NCBI RefSeq assembly: GCF_036323735.1
Contig: NC_086028.1
Span: 19,803,501 to 19,867,500 of the forward strand
Length of the DNA stretch: 64,000 nucleotides
DNA from: Rattus norvegicus
Taxonomy: Eukaryota > Chordata > Mammalia > Rodentia > Muridae
Reading direction: 5' to 3'
Shown piece after piece: positions 18,846-30,524 of the stretch. Position 1 is the first letter of the stretch. Each line of letters begins with the position of its first letter. The notes under the pieces are model-generated. The model was not told the DNA's origin and searched no databases. It was given only the letters and a program-made list of their open reading frames with translations. The position numbers were made by a program, and so were the translations under genes.

Positions 18846-21640
18846 AAAAGAAAATTTTAAAAGATTTAAAATGCTCTGCTTTTCAGATAGGTCAGACCAG
18901 GCCGGTACTGCTGCCCTCTCCCCCAGTCTTCTGCTGAATTATGAAAACATGCGCTAACCCTGATATTGTGGTGCTGCTGAGGCAAAGCCAGCTGACGTTA
19001 TATGAGAAAAAGAAAAATGTGTCTCTTCAGGCTACTGTTGACTTGCTCGTTGGTTGAAGCCATTGGAAGCAGATTTCCAATGGATACAGAACTCAGCATC
19101 CCCAGAGGTGGTTCCTCCCCACATTTAAGCAAGTGTTTGATATCTTACCTTGTGAAAAACATATTGTCTGAATCAGTCTGATGGGATCTTAGAAGACTAG
19201 GATTAGAATTTAGAGTTCCTGTGCTTAAATTTTCTTCTTTCGTATATTAAGAAATGGGCATCTGAGGAAGGTAAATGGTTATCACGCGATTGCACAACTA
19301 GCGATTGCTTTACACACTGCAGAACCTTGCATGGGGTCACCTGCAGGCAGTCGTCTCTGTTGACTCCAATCATAAATCACAAGGGTTATGCACTATGAGG
19401 TATAGAATGATGAATAAGCTGCAGCATCTCATAGACAAGCTTCCTGGTAAGAACTATGTCTGCCCCTAACTCTGAGCACAGGAACTGTGGGCTGATTTGA
19501 GTGGAAAGGTGCCTGCACCTGAACTTCGGTCGTTTTGTTGGACAACGTGGGTTGCGGATAGCAGCTGAGATGTGTGAGCCCGTGGCAGCTGGCACAGCAA
19601 TGAACTCATTATTTTTGTCTGAAAGGCCAGCTTGGTTCCTGCAGGTATTTTTATATTAGTTAATAGCTGATGGGTCTAGATTTGCCCCTTCAATCTCCAA
19701 AACGAATTTGGGTAATATAAGAGCATTTTTTAAAAATGAAACTTAAAATTGCAGTAGGTAGAAGCTGAGGATGTGATATGGAGTCAAACTTTCAAGAGCT
19801 AGATCATGAACGCTCGACTTAAATGAAGGAGATTTTTTTTTCCTTATGGCCAACAGGAAAAAAGAAACCTAAAACTCAAATATGTTGCCGTAGCTTAAAC
19901 ACTTATGACCCAGTCCCAGCCCCAAAGCCATTACTGCTGGAATGTTCTTCGAACCCTCGATGTAGTGCCTTCTCAATAATTGTATGAAAGCACACTCATC
20001 TGGTTCCCTCTTGACTTACCCTCTAATCATTACTTTATTAATTTCAATCTTTGTCCCCTCTCTGCCCTCACTGGCTTGTTGGAGATAGTGGGATCCATTC
20101 TCCACCGTTTACTATGTTGCCCCTCGTGAAGTTACTGGGCCCCAGAAACTTCAGGAAAGATTTGTCGAATCCATGAAGGATGTCTAGACACTGCTACTCA
20201 GTCAAGTCAACAAATGATCCTTCTCAGGGGAGACGGAGAGGGAACCTCTTTTTATTTGGGCGATAGTATGGGTTGGCACACTACAGGCACGTGTGCATTC
20301 CCGGCCACAGTTGTAAGTGTATGGGAGAGTATTGGAGTGATGGGATTGTGTCTTAGTCACAACCGTGTGTCCTGTTCTGGTTGATTTAAATTACTTTTGC
20401 CTGAGTGAACAACAAGGCGGAGATAACTCTTAACTGTATTCTGTAGACTGCCTCGGTGTTTTTACACTTCCCAGAACAGTGTTTTCCACCGTCTTTTCAC
20501 AACCTCCAGTTGATCCTGCACCCTCGACGTGTGTATGCGTCGGTCTGCTACCCCGATAGAGAAGGCATCAGGAGCTTGGCAAACGTTCGCTTAGCTTACA
20601 AAGTCTGCAGGGAGAGTGAGTGAATGGAAACTTGGGTGTTCGTAAGCATTGCGTAACAGGAATAAGAGCATGACACATTGCCCAAGACAGAAGGCCCCGA
20701 GAGAGTTCCACACACCCCACCCACACTCGGGATGAAGATTCGTGTGGGCTCTGCTGTGGGAAGATCATTACTCAGCTCCAAAGAGCAGCTGAGTTGCCAG
20801 CAACCTGAATGTTCGGAATAAGATAAAATGTTAATTACAGATGTCAAGATTAGAGCTGCTTTTTCTGCGAATTCCATGGGGTCTCCAGGCAACTTGATCT
20901 TTGAATCCCCAAGGGAACTAAAAATCTACACAGAAGAGATTCTTATCTTGATGTTCTAAGAATCCCCACCTTGACTGCTGCCAAGGAAAGATCTAACTTC
21001 ATGACACGAACTACACAGAGTGTGTCTAAGCTCTTTCAGAGGGCTGACATTTAAAACACAATTTAAACTTCATCTAAAATACTAAGGGTATATGTACAGG
21101 TGCTTTGCTAGAGCTTAAAGAAACATTGCAATCACCAAGCCTGAGCTCTTGTGTCAGAAAACCTTGCAACAGGCTACATTAAAAAATATTCGTCATCTTA
21201 AAATTGTTTGCCATTTCACCAAAGAGGCACATCCCAGAAGAGGAATTTGGCTGCTTGAAGACAAAGAGCTGAGTCCTTGCATTTGGAACTCATAGATGTG
21301 AGTCACCACCTCCTCTTTTCTTGTCCCAGACTATTAGCACTGATCACAAGGGATCCCGGAGAACAAAATAAAGATTAAATTACCAATGCCCAAAGTCCTG
21401 AGTCATTCCCAAGACCCAGCAGCATCTGTTTGTCGGAGAGAAGTGTTGGCTCTCCGAGTAGAGTCACAAATGCAGATGTACAGGAGCTCAATCACTCTTA
21501 GGTTTGGTTTTGTTAAAAACCTAGTTTCACACCAATACCTAAGATCAGTTCTTCAGGGTGGACAAAAGTACAACATAAAGTCAGAACGTTGTGACTAAAC
21601 TGTGTCTTTTCCTGACTTCAACTTGGTAGGGTGAGCATTT
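18846..21640. other. Unique sequence, no gene seen
   Basis: Frames of 66-98 codons (19386-19595, 20568-20892, 21386-21598) are unrecognised. No repeat was confidently placed in this 2.8-kb stretch. Confidence 0.45.
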
Positions 21641-21649
21641 CTTTCTCTC

Positions 21650-21775
21650 ATTTTTTTCCTGGAGGGGCAGGTCAAACCCTGGCGTCAGTGGATGAACCTG
21701 GAGCTCACAGACATCTGCCTGCTTCTCTCTCCTCAGAGCACTGGTATTAAAGCTGCCACCACCGTGGCCAGGCAC
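21650..21775 (-). mobile_element. Diverged B1/B4-type SINE, minus strand
   Basis: 'aggtcaaaccctggcg', 'ctggagctcacagacatctgcctgcttctctctcctcagagcactgg' and 'aaagctgccaccaccgtggccagg' follow antisense B1 order. Confidence 0.65.
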
Positions 21776-21885
21776 CCACCTCGCTCTTCTTATAGTTCTA
21801 TCTAAAAATGTGTGCTTGAGAAATGCAACCATTATCTAGGTTCAGAAATAGTTTACATTGGACCTTGGTTACTTCATTTGCCTTT

Positions 21886-21890
<5 letters not shown>

Positions 21891-21939
<49 letters not shown>
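21891..21939. repeat. (CA)n microsatellite
   Basis: About 24 CA units. Confidence 0.98.
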
Positions 21940-21941
<2 letters not shown>

Positions 21942-22266
21942 TTCCTGAATGAAAAGACTCGCTTCCCTGTGTCATGACATCTTCCCTTGAAATTCATAAC
22001 AATTTATCTCCATGTAAAGATAGGAGAGAACTGATACCACAAATGTCTCCCAACCCTTATATACCTCATATATACATCACAGCATACATGCCACTCCACA
22101 TGTGATGAGAGTAATACACATTAAAAATGAAGTGTTGTTCATCCTCACTAAAACTGATGAGTCATCACCCCAGGAAGGAGTTATTGTTTGGTGCTAGGCA
22201 GTAGCTTAAGTATCCTGAGATCATCTTACTTATCTTCAGAAGGATCTGTTAAAGTGAGATCTCACT

Positions 22267-22268
<2 letters not shown>

Positions 22269-22313
<45 letters not shown>

Positions 22314-22319
22314 GGGGGG

Positions 22320-22376
<57 letters not shown>
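22269..22376. repeat. Compound (GT)n-G12-(GA)n tract
   Basis: About 21 GT units run directly into about 12 consecutive G's (to 22321-22322) and then about 27 GA units. All three blocks together form a 107-bp GTP-rich plus strand. The three frames across it are low-complexity artefacts. Confidence 0.98.
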
Positions 22377-22379
<3 letters not shown>

Positions 22380-22479
22380 TCTTGGTTTCTTCTGCACACA
22401 CCTGCTTCTCTGATACATAATGTAGCCAGGGGTCCTCAGCAGTCTTGAGCCTGGCTTCCGAACCCCAGAACTCTGATTT

Positions 22480-22625
22480 GGATGAGATCTTTTCCTTTTT
22501 AAATATGCAGTTTGTCTAGTTTGCCTAGGTTGGCCCCGAATTGTTGGGTTCAAGTTATCCCCCTGTCTCAGAACCCCAAGTATCTGCAGCTGGGACTGCA
22601 GTTGTACACAGCCATGCCTACTCAC
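22480..22625 (-). mobile_element. Diverged B1/B4-type SINE, minus strand
   Basis: 'tttgcctaggttggcccc', 'gttcaagttatccccctgtctcagaaccccaagtatctgcagctgggactgc' is antisense Alu/B1-like order. Confidence 0.6.
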
Positions 22626-22749
22626 CACTTTTCCTTATGCCAGGAATTCTATTACAGCAATACAAAACAGTCAGGAAGCAATGCTACATACGTGTGCATA
22701 AAACAAATAAAACCCTAAGTTTTTTCCCACAACTTCCTCTTTAGAATCC

Positions 22750-23050
22750 AGCCTGGGAATCACACAATACGTTTAGTCATCATGGATTCGAACCATTCTT
22801 TAATTGAGAATATCACTGAAGAACATTGTGTTGTCTGAGTACAGGGAGGGAGAGGAGGGAAATCTTGTTTTATTCTTTGGGCCCAATTCTCAGCTTTTAA
22901 AGTTCAGAAGATAAGAGATCAATTCTTTCATCACTGTCTGATGTGATGTTTTCCATTATACCCTATCCAATGTGTTATATAAAAACAGGATGGCAAATGT
23001 AATCTGAGGGCTTTTCTATGCCTCCTTATTCCCAAATAAATGACACAGAC
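22750..23050. other. No gene seen
   Basis: Unique sequence between a SINE and an AT-rich tract. Confidence 0.45.
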
Positions 23051-23190
23051 ACCATATATATGTATATATATAAATTTATATAACAATATAGTTAAATAAA
23101 TTGACATATATGATATATACACATATTCATAGACACACACATACACACACACATATATATACATGAAATTTATTTCATATATATATATGA
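23051..23190. repeat. AT-rich/(TATA)(CA) low-complexity tract
   Basis: Interrupted (TA)n and (CA)n runs: tatatatgtatatatataaa, acacacacatacacacacac, tatatatata. Confidence 0.9.
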
Positions 23191-23689
23191 AAATCAGTGA
23201 TAGTTATGGATGAGATTTTTTTCAGGACCCTGGTATTGATATGAAATGCTTTCCCATGGACCTTGTGTGACTGGAAGTGTCAGTGGCAGCCTTGAATTTA
23301 GAGCGCCTTCTCTTCGTATCCTTCTGAAAGTGATACTTTGATGATGAACTCACTTTACTAATTGGAGCCAATAACTTTTTAACCTTAAATTAGTTGCAGA
23401 TTTTGTGTGAGGCAACTCTGTTTTCTGAGAGGGTTCCAGTATAAAGCCAGCAGTTTTTTTTTTAAAACAACAATCTAGGGGGGGGGGGTCTTACGATGTT
23501 CTTAACAGATCTTTTATTTGACATCGGGGAGATAGTTTGTGCATTGTTCGCTGGTGGAAACCCAGAAGACTAATCCTAGTTCACATAATAGCGTAAACAA
23601 CTCAGGGTGTGAGATGCCCTGAGCTGACTCTCAGAGCATGAGTTGTTGCTGAGATGTACAGAAAATAAAATAAAAAACCCGTTTATTTC

Positions 23690-23900
23690 TGTTTTTTAAA
23701 GATTATCCCCCATTGTGTGTATGCATCTCATATACGCATACACATGAGTGCAGGTGCCCGTGGAAGCCAGAAGAGGGATGCAGATCTCCTGGATCTGGAG
23801 TTACAGGCGGCTGTGATCTCCCATGTGCACGCTGGAAACTCAATTCAGATCCTCTAGAAGACCTGCAAGCTCTCTTAACCAATGAGCCATCTTTATAACC
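23690..23900 (-). mobile_element. B3-type SINE, minus strand
   Basis: 'gaagccagaagagggatgcag', 'ctggagttacaggcggctgtg', 'tcagatcctctagaagacctgc' and 'gctctcttaaccaatgagcc' follow antisense B3 order. Confidence 0.8.
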
Positions 23901-24039
23901 CTCCAAAGTAATTTTCCTTGAAAGAAATACCAGGACATGAAAAATATCCTCTAAGCTTCCATATAACAGGGACTTATATCAAGAATAAACAAAGAACTCC
24001 TGTGGTTTGTAGTAGGAATGCAGACAACCAAATTTAAAA

Positions 24040-24585
24040 CGAGCAAGAGGGGCAGACAGATTTGCTAAGTAAAGCAAAGAAGAAAAGAAAACCACACTGC
24101 AGTGCCACTTCCCGGCCACTAGAGTGGCTAAAGTTAACAAGGCTGTTGATAGCGAATGCTAGCAGTCAACATGCCCATCAACACCTGGACAGATAAGCCA
24201 AGTTTACTGTGTGAATGCAATAGAGTTCTAGTTAGTAGAACAATAAAAAGGAATGAAGCCACAGCATGGCTTAATCTCAAAATAGTTTTGCCAAGTAAAA
24301 CAGCCAGGCCCCAAATGAGTACATTTTGTACTTTCCTTTCATGCAATGCTCTAGAAGAACAGAATCATCTATCGTGATTGAAAGCATACCGTGGGTGCCT
24401 GAGAATGGGGTTGGGAAGTTAAGAGGGTGAGGCAGGATGGGAACACAGAGAATTCCCCCCACGTGTTGGGTATCTGTGCTGATGGTTTAATGTGGCCTAG
24501 ACACGCCAAAGCTCATTTGAACTGTCCTTAGGGAGTGTGTGAAGTTCACCATACGTCACGTATGCCTCAATAAAGCTGCTCTTAA
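24040..24585 (+). mobile_element. Ancient L1 3'-end fragment, plus strand
   Basis: 'caacatgcccatcaacacctgg', 'acaataaaaaggaatgaagcc', and at the end 'gtatgcctcaataaagctgct' match the order of old mammalian L1 ORF2 C-terminus and 3' end. No reading frame is left. Confidence 0.6.
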
Positions 24586-24793
24586 TAGAGAGGCATGGTC
24601 TGGATGGACATGCTTGTCGTAGTTCACCAATAAAGAGCAGAATAAGAAGAAAATGTCAAAAGCTAGAATGATTTTTAAAGTTCCTGGAAATCAGTAGGAG
24701 AAAGGGTAACCCAGCAGCAGAATGGGCAGATACGTCCAGTGGAATGTGGATTTGAGTACAAGGCAAAGATATGTGGGGGCTGGTGGGAGAAAC

Positions 24794-24794
<1 letters not shown>

Positions 24795-24844
<50 letters not shown>

Positions 24845-24991
24845 GAGACAGAGAGAGAGACAGAGAGACAGAGGGACAGAGACAGAGAGAGACAGAGACA
24901 GAGGGACAGAGACAGAGAAAGAGAGACAGAGAGACAAAGAGAGAAAGAGAGACAGAGAGACAAAGAGAGACAGAGAGACAGAGAGAGATAG
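24795..24991. repeat. (GA)n/(GACA)n polypurine tract, about 200 bp
   Basis: Nearly pure purine with periodic C: gagagacagagagagagaca and gagggacagagacaga units. The Arg/Glu/Asp frames (plus) and Ser/Leu frames (minus) of 77-134 codons are artefacts of it. Confidence 0.97.
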
Positions 24992-25049
24992 AGCACCAAA
25001 ATAACAAGGCAAGAGAGAGGTAAGTGGAGCCAAGTATTCTCACATCATG

Positions 25050-25320
25050 AATTGAGTTGGAATATGACAAATTACACATTTATATTAGATTTAAACACAT
25101 TAAAATAATGTAATTTCCAGGAAATTCATTTTAGGTTAAAAATATATTGTAGTAAGGTAGAGAAGAGAAATATTATAATAAAAAATACTTCATCTAAAAG
25201 ATAAAACAAGAGAGAGGAAAGTTAGTAGACCATGTGAGAGATTCTAAGTTTATATAGTTTAAAACTACAGCAAATTTATGTTCTTATTTTAGACACATGC
25301 ACATACAAACACATACACAC
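25050..25320. other. AT-rich unique sequence, no gene seen
   Basis: No exon or repeat was recognised. Confidence 0.45.
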
Positions 25321-25321
25321 A

Positions 25322-25322
<1 letters not shown>

Positions 25323-25378
<56 letters not shown>
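25323..25378. repeat. (CT)n(CA)n compound microsatellite
   Basis: About 19 CT units followed by about 9 CA units. Confidence 0.97.
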
Positions 25379-25812
25379 TTGTGGTATATTTTCATGTTTG
25401 CCATGGCTCTGTCTTATATCTTGGACTTCATAGCTCCATCTGATCTGGTATCAATTTCCTTCCACTTAAGAAACTTGCTGTATTGTTTTCTGCTGAGAAT
25501 AAATTCTTTCGGTGCCAATTGCATTAGGATATCTTCTCTGTGCTGCAGCTCAATTTTTTTCTTGGACAGTGGTGTGCTAACATTCATTTTCAAACCCTGT
25601 TTGTCTAAAAGAGTTCACTTGGTTTATGTTGAGGAGACAGTATTGTTTTCCACTTCTTTGTCAATAATATAGTTTTCCCTTTGCCTACTTTTCTGCTTTT
25701 ATTTAACAATAAAGAGAAAAACTGTGAAAAATAAGATACTACAGTGGAAACCTATTTACACTTTACCTATATGTACCAATTGTTGACATATTTATTTTTG
25801 TGCTCTCATGTG
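25379..25812. other. No gene seen
   Basis: A plus-strand frame of 97 codons (25379-25672) is unrecognised and rich in Ser/Phe/Leu from T-rich DNA. Confidence 0.4.
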
Positions 25813-25816
25813 TATA

Positions 25817-25915
25817 TATCTTTTTTATTGGATATTTTTATTTACATTTCAAATGTTATTCCCCTTCCCAGTTTCCCATCCAGAAATCCCCTATCCCCTC
25901 CCCTTTCTATTGACC
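25817..25915 (-). mobile_element. L1 3'-end fragment, minus strand
   Basis: T-run then 'ttggatatttttatttacatttcaaatgttattccccttcccagtttcc'. This is the same antisense L1 3' terminus seen at 35200-35300 and matches the extreme 3' end of rodent L1. It is a severely 5'-truncated insertion of about 100 bp. Confidence 0.85.
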
Positions 25916-25930
25916 TATTATATAATGCAT

Positions 25931-26689
25931 ATTTAAAGCAAACTTAACTTTACAAATGATTATACTAAAATCATACTTGTTAACGGGGGATGATAAATCT
26001 CATATAAGATCCTTTGATACTTCAAAGCTTATCATTCAGGCATTTGAAAAGACCCATAAAACTCTCCTCAACTCTGTATTTTTTGTTTGCTTTCTTGCTT
26101 GTTTGCTTGAATTTTCTCAGGAGACATTCCCAAAGGGAAAAGTGAACAGCTAAGATGGACATAAGACTTTTCTGTAGGGTATACTCTTAAGAGACAGCAC
26201 ATGGGACATTATAGATATAAGAAGATTAAATTCTTGCTCATTTTGTGATTTAAGAAGGATATGAGGAGAAAGAAGGCTATCTTGGGCATTTCAGGACTCT
26301 GGGCTTATGCTGTATATTCAACTAATAAGCAGGCTCTTTGACTGTGGCCATATTAGTTCAATGATAGGTCTAAAGTTCCTGCACAGCATGGCCCTGAAAG
26401 TGAGGCCCTCCTAAGCCTCTACAGTAGGCACACAACCTGATTCATCCCCATCCTGCTTGTGTCTGACCCTCGAACACAGATTGAAAACCACAGCTTCCCT
26501 TTATCTCGGGCAGTTATCTGATTGTTCCATTGTAAACAACTGCTTGTCCAGAATAATTTTAGTTATTAATTTTTCATTATTTGTCTATGCATTAAATTTA
26601 CAAAATTATTATCTTTAAAACACATCAACAGTACGCCATTATATAGGCTTACATTTTTCAAAGCCCACTTTTAATAAGGGTTCTCGAAA
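25931..26689. other. Unique sequence, no gene seen
   Basis: No exon or repeat was recognised. Confidence 0.45.
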
Positions 26690-27650
26690 GCTTTAACCTC
26701 CCTTCTAGTCCCCCAGCCACCAGAGGTAGTGTAAAAGAAAGGTTATTAGGATACGGAGGAAGTGGACCTGTTTAGGAATAGCTCTTTGGAGCAAATCCAG
26801 TCTGTATTGTCAGGCTATCAACAGTTCAGTACACACAAAATAGCAGCAGCAGCTCTATTCACTCGCAAACACCATTCATGTGTCAGCAACCACAGTTGAT
26901 CCAGAAGAAGCTGTTTAGAACTAGTTCCTTGGGGGTAGATTTCAATCTTCAATTGTCAGGGTACCAGCAGTCCAGTTCAGTAGTTTCGGGATAACAAACG
27001 CAAATCAGCATCGGTGGTGTGACCCAACAGAAATAGTCGGGCCTCCACCAAATCAGCAGGAGTTAGCAGGAGTGACCAGGACCCCCTGTTCCCTGCTGTG
27101 CCTCTCTCAACAAAATGAAGATCAGTGAAGGCAGACACAAGACTGAAGAGTCGTTGCCAAGCTAGCTACGCAAGCCCACAGTTACTGTCCATCGAGTCCT
27201 ATTTATACCCCCTCCAAACATCACACTCCCACGGGTCTTGCCTCAGCAAAACACCACATGAGTCTGCCTTAGCAAAACTCTAGGTGAGTCTGTATCAGCT
27301 GACACACCCAGAAACCTCGACTTCACTCAACCGATCGTCTTGAATCGTCGGAAACGGCAAGAAGCCACCAGAACACCACCAGAAGTTTTTGGGTGCATTT
27401 CTTTCTATGAAGTCATGACAGATGATGTCCAGTAAGGAAGGCAAGGCATACTAACACCATGCTGTGCCTTGTTCAGGAGCCCCGGAAGACCACCAGGAGC
27501 TGACTCCGATGCACTAGGGTCTGTCTCTTGATTACAAACTCGAGCTTGGGCTTCCATACCACGGACCCTGATGCAGTTTGGTGAAGCAGCCCCAAACATC
27601 AGTGGGATAAGGTTTTATAGGAAATAAGAGCAGGTGAGGTGCATGGGGGG
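26690..27650 (-). mobile_element. Probable rodent ERV LTR (RMER17-like)
   Basis: Several landmarks ('cctcagcaaaacaccacatgagtctgcc', 'ctttctatgaagtcatgacagatgatgtccag', 'actccgatgcactagggtctg') recall the RMER17 group of ERVK-type LTRs. The first part has an imperfect internal duplication about 140 bp apart (near 26772: tttaggaatagctctttgg; near 26914: tttagaactagttccttggg). Orientation and ends are uncertain. No gag, pol or env frame was seen. Confidence 0.5.
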
Positions 27651-28306
27651 TTCCAGCCTGGCAAGCATCTAACTGAATGACTATTGTAAGCCGACAGGTG
27701 GGTGCTCTGAAGCAAAACCGAGAACAATCACAAATGGTCTGAAGTAGATCTGAAACCATCAGGCTTCTCTTGATTGGCTGTTGCTTGGAAAGATCTAGGG
27801 AGTAACTCTGGGGTATGGGCCAGACACACACTATCTGGTTCTTCCCGGAACTTAGGTGTAGCTTGGGTTCAGCTTCAGGTCAAGTTCTCAGGTTCTTTAG
27901 AAATGGAGTCCAGTCCCAAGATGGAGTAGGTTTGGTCTCTCACCATCCAGTGTCATTCACCGTCTGTTGGATTATTGTTTTATATTCCTTCTTATCATCA
28001 CGCATCCTTTCATATATCTGCTTTAGCAAAATATCCTTCCACCTGTGTGAAAACACAGGAAAACACCATTTGACACAACTAACCTTCCAAGGAAACCAGA
28101 AGTTTCCACTTCACTACTCCTCCTAGGACAAATCCCCAAGTGACAAAGTAGATGGGAGAAGAGAGGGAGGAACTCTTTCCATGTCCTCCCCTCATTATTT
28201 CCACTTCCTTCTCTGGGGATAACTCTTGATCTCTCCTATTCTTTCTACTTATATTCTATGCATTTATGCAGATGCAAATCTGCTTGCAAGAACTTAATAT
28301 TTATAT
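27651..28306. other. Possibly more of the same LTR, no gene seen
   Basis: The sequence carries on in a similar style to about 28130 (for example 'ttctcaggttctttagaaatgg') and may be a further part of the LTR element. A plus-strand 103-codon frame (27815-28126) is not recognised. Confidence 0.4.
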
Positions 28307-28311
28307 CACCC
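28307..28311. repeat. 5-bp target duplication (left) of LTR element
   Basis: caccc directly precedes the LTR at 28312 and caccc directly follows the second LTR at 30520-30524. Confidence 0.75.
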
Positions 28312-28672
28312 TGTGGTGGTTTGAATAAGAATGGTCTCATATTTGACTTCTTGGTCATTAGAAAGTGATGCTACTTGACAGGGATTAAGACATGAGGCCT
28401 TATTGGAGGATGTGTGTCACTTGGACTGGGCTTTTGAAAGCCCAAGCTAGGCCTATTGGCTTTCTCTCTTTCTACTTCCTGTGGATTAGGATGTAGAACT
28501 CTCAGTTACCTTTCTAGCACTATGTCTGCCTGCACGTTGCCATCCTCCCTGCCATGATGATAGTGGACTAAACATCTGAAACTTTAAGCAAACCTCCAAT
28601 TGAATGTTTTCTTGTATAGGAGTTGCCACAGTCCTAGTATGTCTTCCTAGCAATAGATCACTGCCTAAGACA
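28312..28672 (+). repeat. 5' LTR of the element
   Basis: 361 bp with TG...CA termini. It shares 'gatgtagaactctcag', 'gatgatgataatgga'-type and '...agacagaagttgg' landmarks with the 3' LTR and with the solo LTRs elsewhere in the window. Confidence 0.75.
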
Positions 28673-29280
28673 GAAGTTGGCCCCAGGAGGCATGATATTG
28701 CCGTGAGGGCCTGACCAGACTGTTTGTTGTCAGGATGTTGACTTTGAGACGTTAATTAGGATAGCTGTTGACCTAAGGGGCCATGCTAGTAGGAACAAGG
28801 AAGACGGTGGTGCAGAGGTTATGAAGGCTCTCCTCAAGAGGTTTCAGAGGAGAATATTATAAATATAAATGTTATAAATGGCCTAGAGAGTGTTCTTGTG
28901 AAGTTTTAGTGAAGAATGTTGCTTCTTTTTGCTCAAGTCCAAAAAATCTGCTTGAGGCTAAATTGAAGAGTTTCAGATTAACAGCATTGGCAAAGATTTC
29001 AAGACAGCCTAGCATTGACTGTGTTGCTTGGTTATTAGTGGCCATGCTTATGCAAATCTATAAGGGAAAGGAGCAGGGTGAGGAACAATAGTTACAAAAT
29101 GTACGGTTTGAAGAGAAAGGCAGCACCAGAAGTATAATGAGGTTTAATCCAGTATTTAAGGAGATAAAAAGTTTAAAGAAATACCTGATCCCTAGAGGAA
29201 ATAAAGAGCATGGTGACCTCAGGGCAAGACTTCACCCAGTTAAGTTTCCAACTCGTGAAAAGGAATTAAAGGAAAGCTTA

Positions 29281-29430
29281 GGGTTGGGTGTAGTGGTGCA
29301 CATCTTTAATCCCAGCAGTTGGAAGGCAGAGGCAGAGGCAGAGGTAGAGGCAGGCAGATCTCTGAGTTCAAGGTCTACAGAATGATTTCCAGGACAGCCA
29401 CACTTAGGCAGTGAAGGAAACCACTGAAAA
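29281..29430 (+). mobile_element. B1 SINE, plus strand, nested in LTR element
   Basis: 'gggtgtagtggtgcacatct', 'ttaatcccagcagttggaagg', a local gcagag(g/a) expansion, 'ctctgagttcaaggtctaca' and 'ccaggacagccacact'. It is diverged at its 3' half. Confidence 0.8.
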
Positions 29431-30127
29431 CAGAAAGCTGGTGAAAAATGTTTTTTGAGCAAGGGGGCTGTGTTCCAGCCCCAGCAAACAGATGAACTTG
29501 GCAGCCATGAGCTTCTGGCTTTAGAGTCAAAAAGGGATTGTGGATTCTCCCTCCGTGGCTAAGGAATGCTGTTGAGGCCAGGTGTGTGTATCAGAATGGC
29601 CCAGAGAGGCCATTGCATGAAGCTGTGAATGTGAAGGCTGAATTGCCTTGCAGACCCCAAGACGCTAGAGATGCCTGAGTTTTGGGATACCGGCCAAAGA
29701 GAGCTGCTCACAGGGAGTGGAAACATCCCAAGAGAAAGAAGTATTTTGCAATCAACAAAGCTGAAGGGAGTTGGAGATCTGAAGAGCACTTTGACATCAA
29801 ACATGGAGATACAGAGTTTGGAGTTTGTCCAGCTGGTTTTGGGTCTTGCTTTTGTCCAGTATTTCCTCGCTATGCTCCCGTTACCCCACTTTGGAATAGT
29901 AAAGTGCATCCTGTGCCATTGTATGTTAGAAGTGCTCAATCTGCCTTTTTAGCCTTGATTTTACATGGGGTTACAGTTAAGATATTGCCTTGACTCTCAG
30001 AAAAGATTTTGGACTTTAGACTTTTAAATAGTGTTGAGGCTGTTACAGACTGTAGGAGCTTTAAGTTGGACTGAATACACTTTTGTATTGTGGTATGACT
30101 ACAATTCCATGGGGAGACACAGTGGAA

Positions 30128-30519
30128 TGCGTGGTTTGACTAGGAATGGCCTCCGTAGACTAATAGTTGGATGTTTGGTCATTAGAGTGGTGCTGCTTGA
30201 CAGAGATTAGGAGGTGTGGCCTTGTTGAAGAAGGTACAGCACTGGTAGATGAAGTATGTCACTGGGGTGGGGGAAGAGGCCTTGGGGTTTCAGAAGTCTA
30301 AGCCAGGCCCACCAGCTCTCTCTCTCTTTCTATTGTGAATCTGGATGTAGAACTCTCACTACTTCTCCAGTACCATTTCTGCCTGTGTGTTGTCATGCTC
30401 CTAATGGTGATGATAATGAACGTCCGGAACTGTAAACAGGCCCCAGTTAAATGCATCCTTTTACTAGAGCTGCTGTAATCATGGTATCTCCTTAAAGCAG
30501 TAGGACAATCACTAAGACA
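30128..30519 (+). repeat. 3' LTR of the element
   Basis: 392 bp. Aligned with the 5' LTR it carries an extra stretch near 30230-30260 and many substitutions. It ends ...atcactaagaca, next to the caccc duplication. Confidence 0.75.
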
Positions 30520-30524
30520 CACCC

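Larger units (their letters stand above)
28312..30519 (+). mobile_element. Structurally complete non-autonomous LTR retrotransposon
   Basis: Two related direct LTRs, 28312-28672 (starts TGTGGTGGTTTGAATAAG, ends AAGACA) and 30128-30519 (starts TGCGTGGTTTGACTAGGAAT, ends AAGACA), flank 1,455 bp. The whole unit lies between 5-bp copies of caccc. Just after the first LTR is gaagttggccccaggagg, in primer-binding-site position. Just before the second LTR is the purine-rich ggggagacacagtggaa, in polypurine-tract position. The internal DNA has no recognisable gag, protease, RT or env. Its frames of up to 126 codons overlap on both strands and match no family I know, so it would rely on an autonomous element's proteins. 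It contains a B1 at 29281-29430. The LTRs differ at many sites plus indels, so the insertion is old. Size and 5-bp duplication fit MaLR-like or ERV-derived non-autonomous elements. I do not assert the family name. Confidence 0.72.

Noticed and set aside
24656..25079. Ser/Leu-rich 102-134-codon minus frames and Arg/Glu/Asp plus frames
   Set aside because: They are artefacts of the polypurine tract at 24795-24991.
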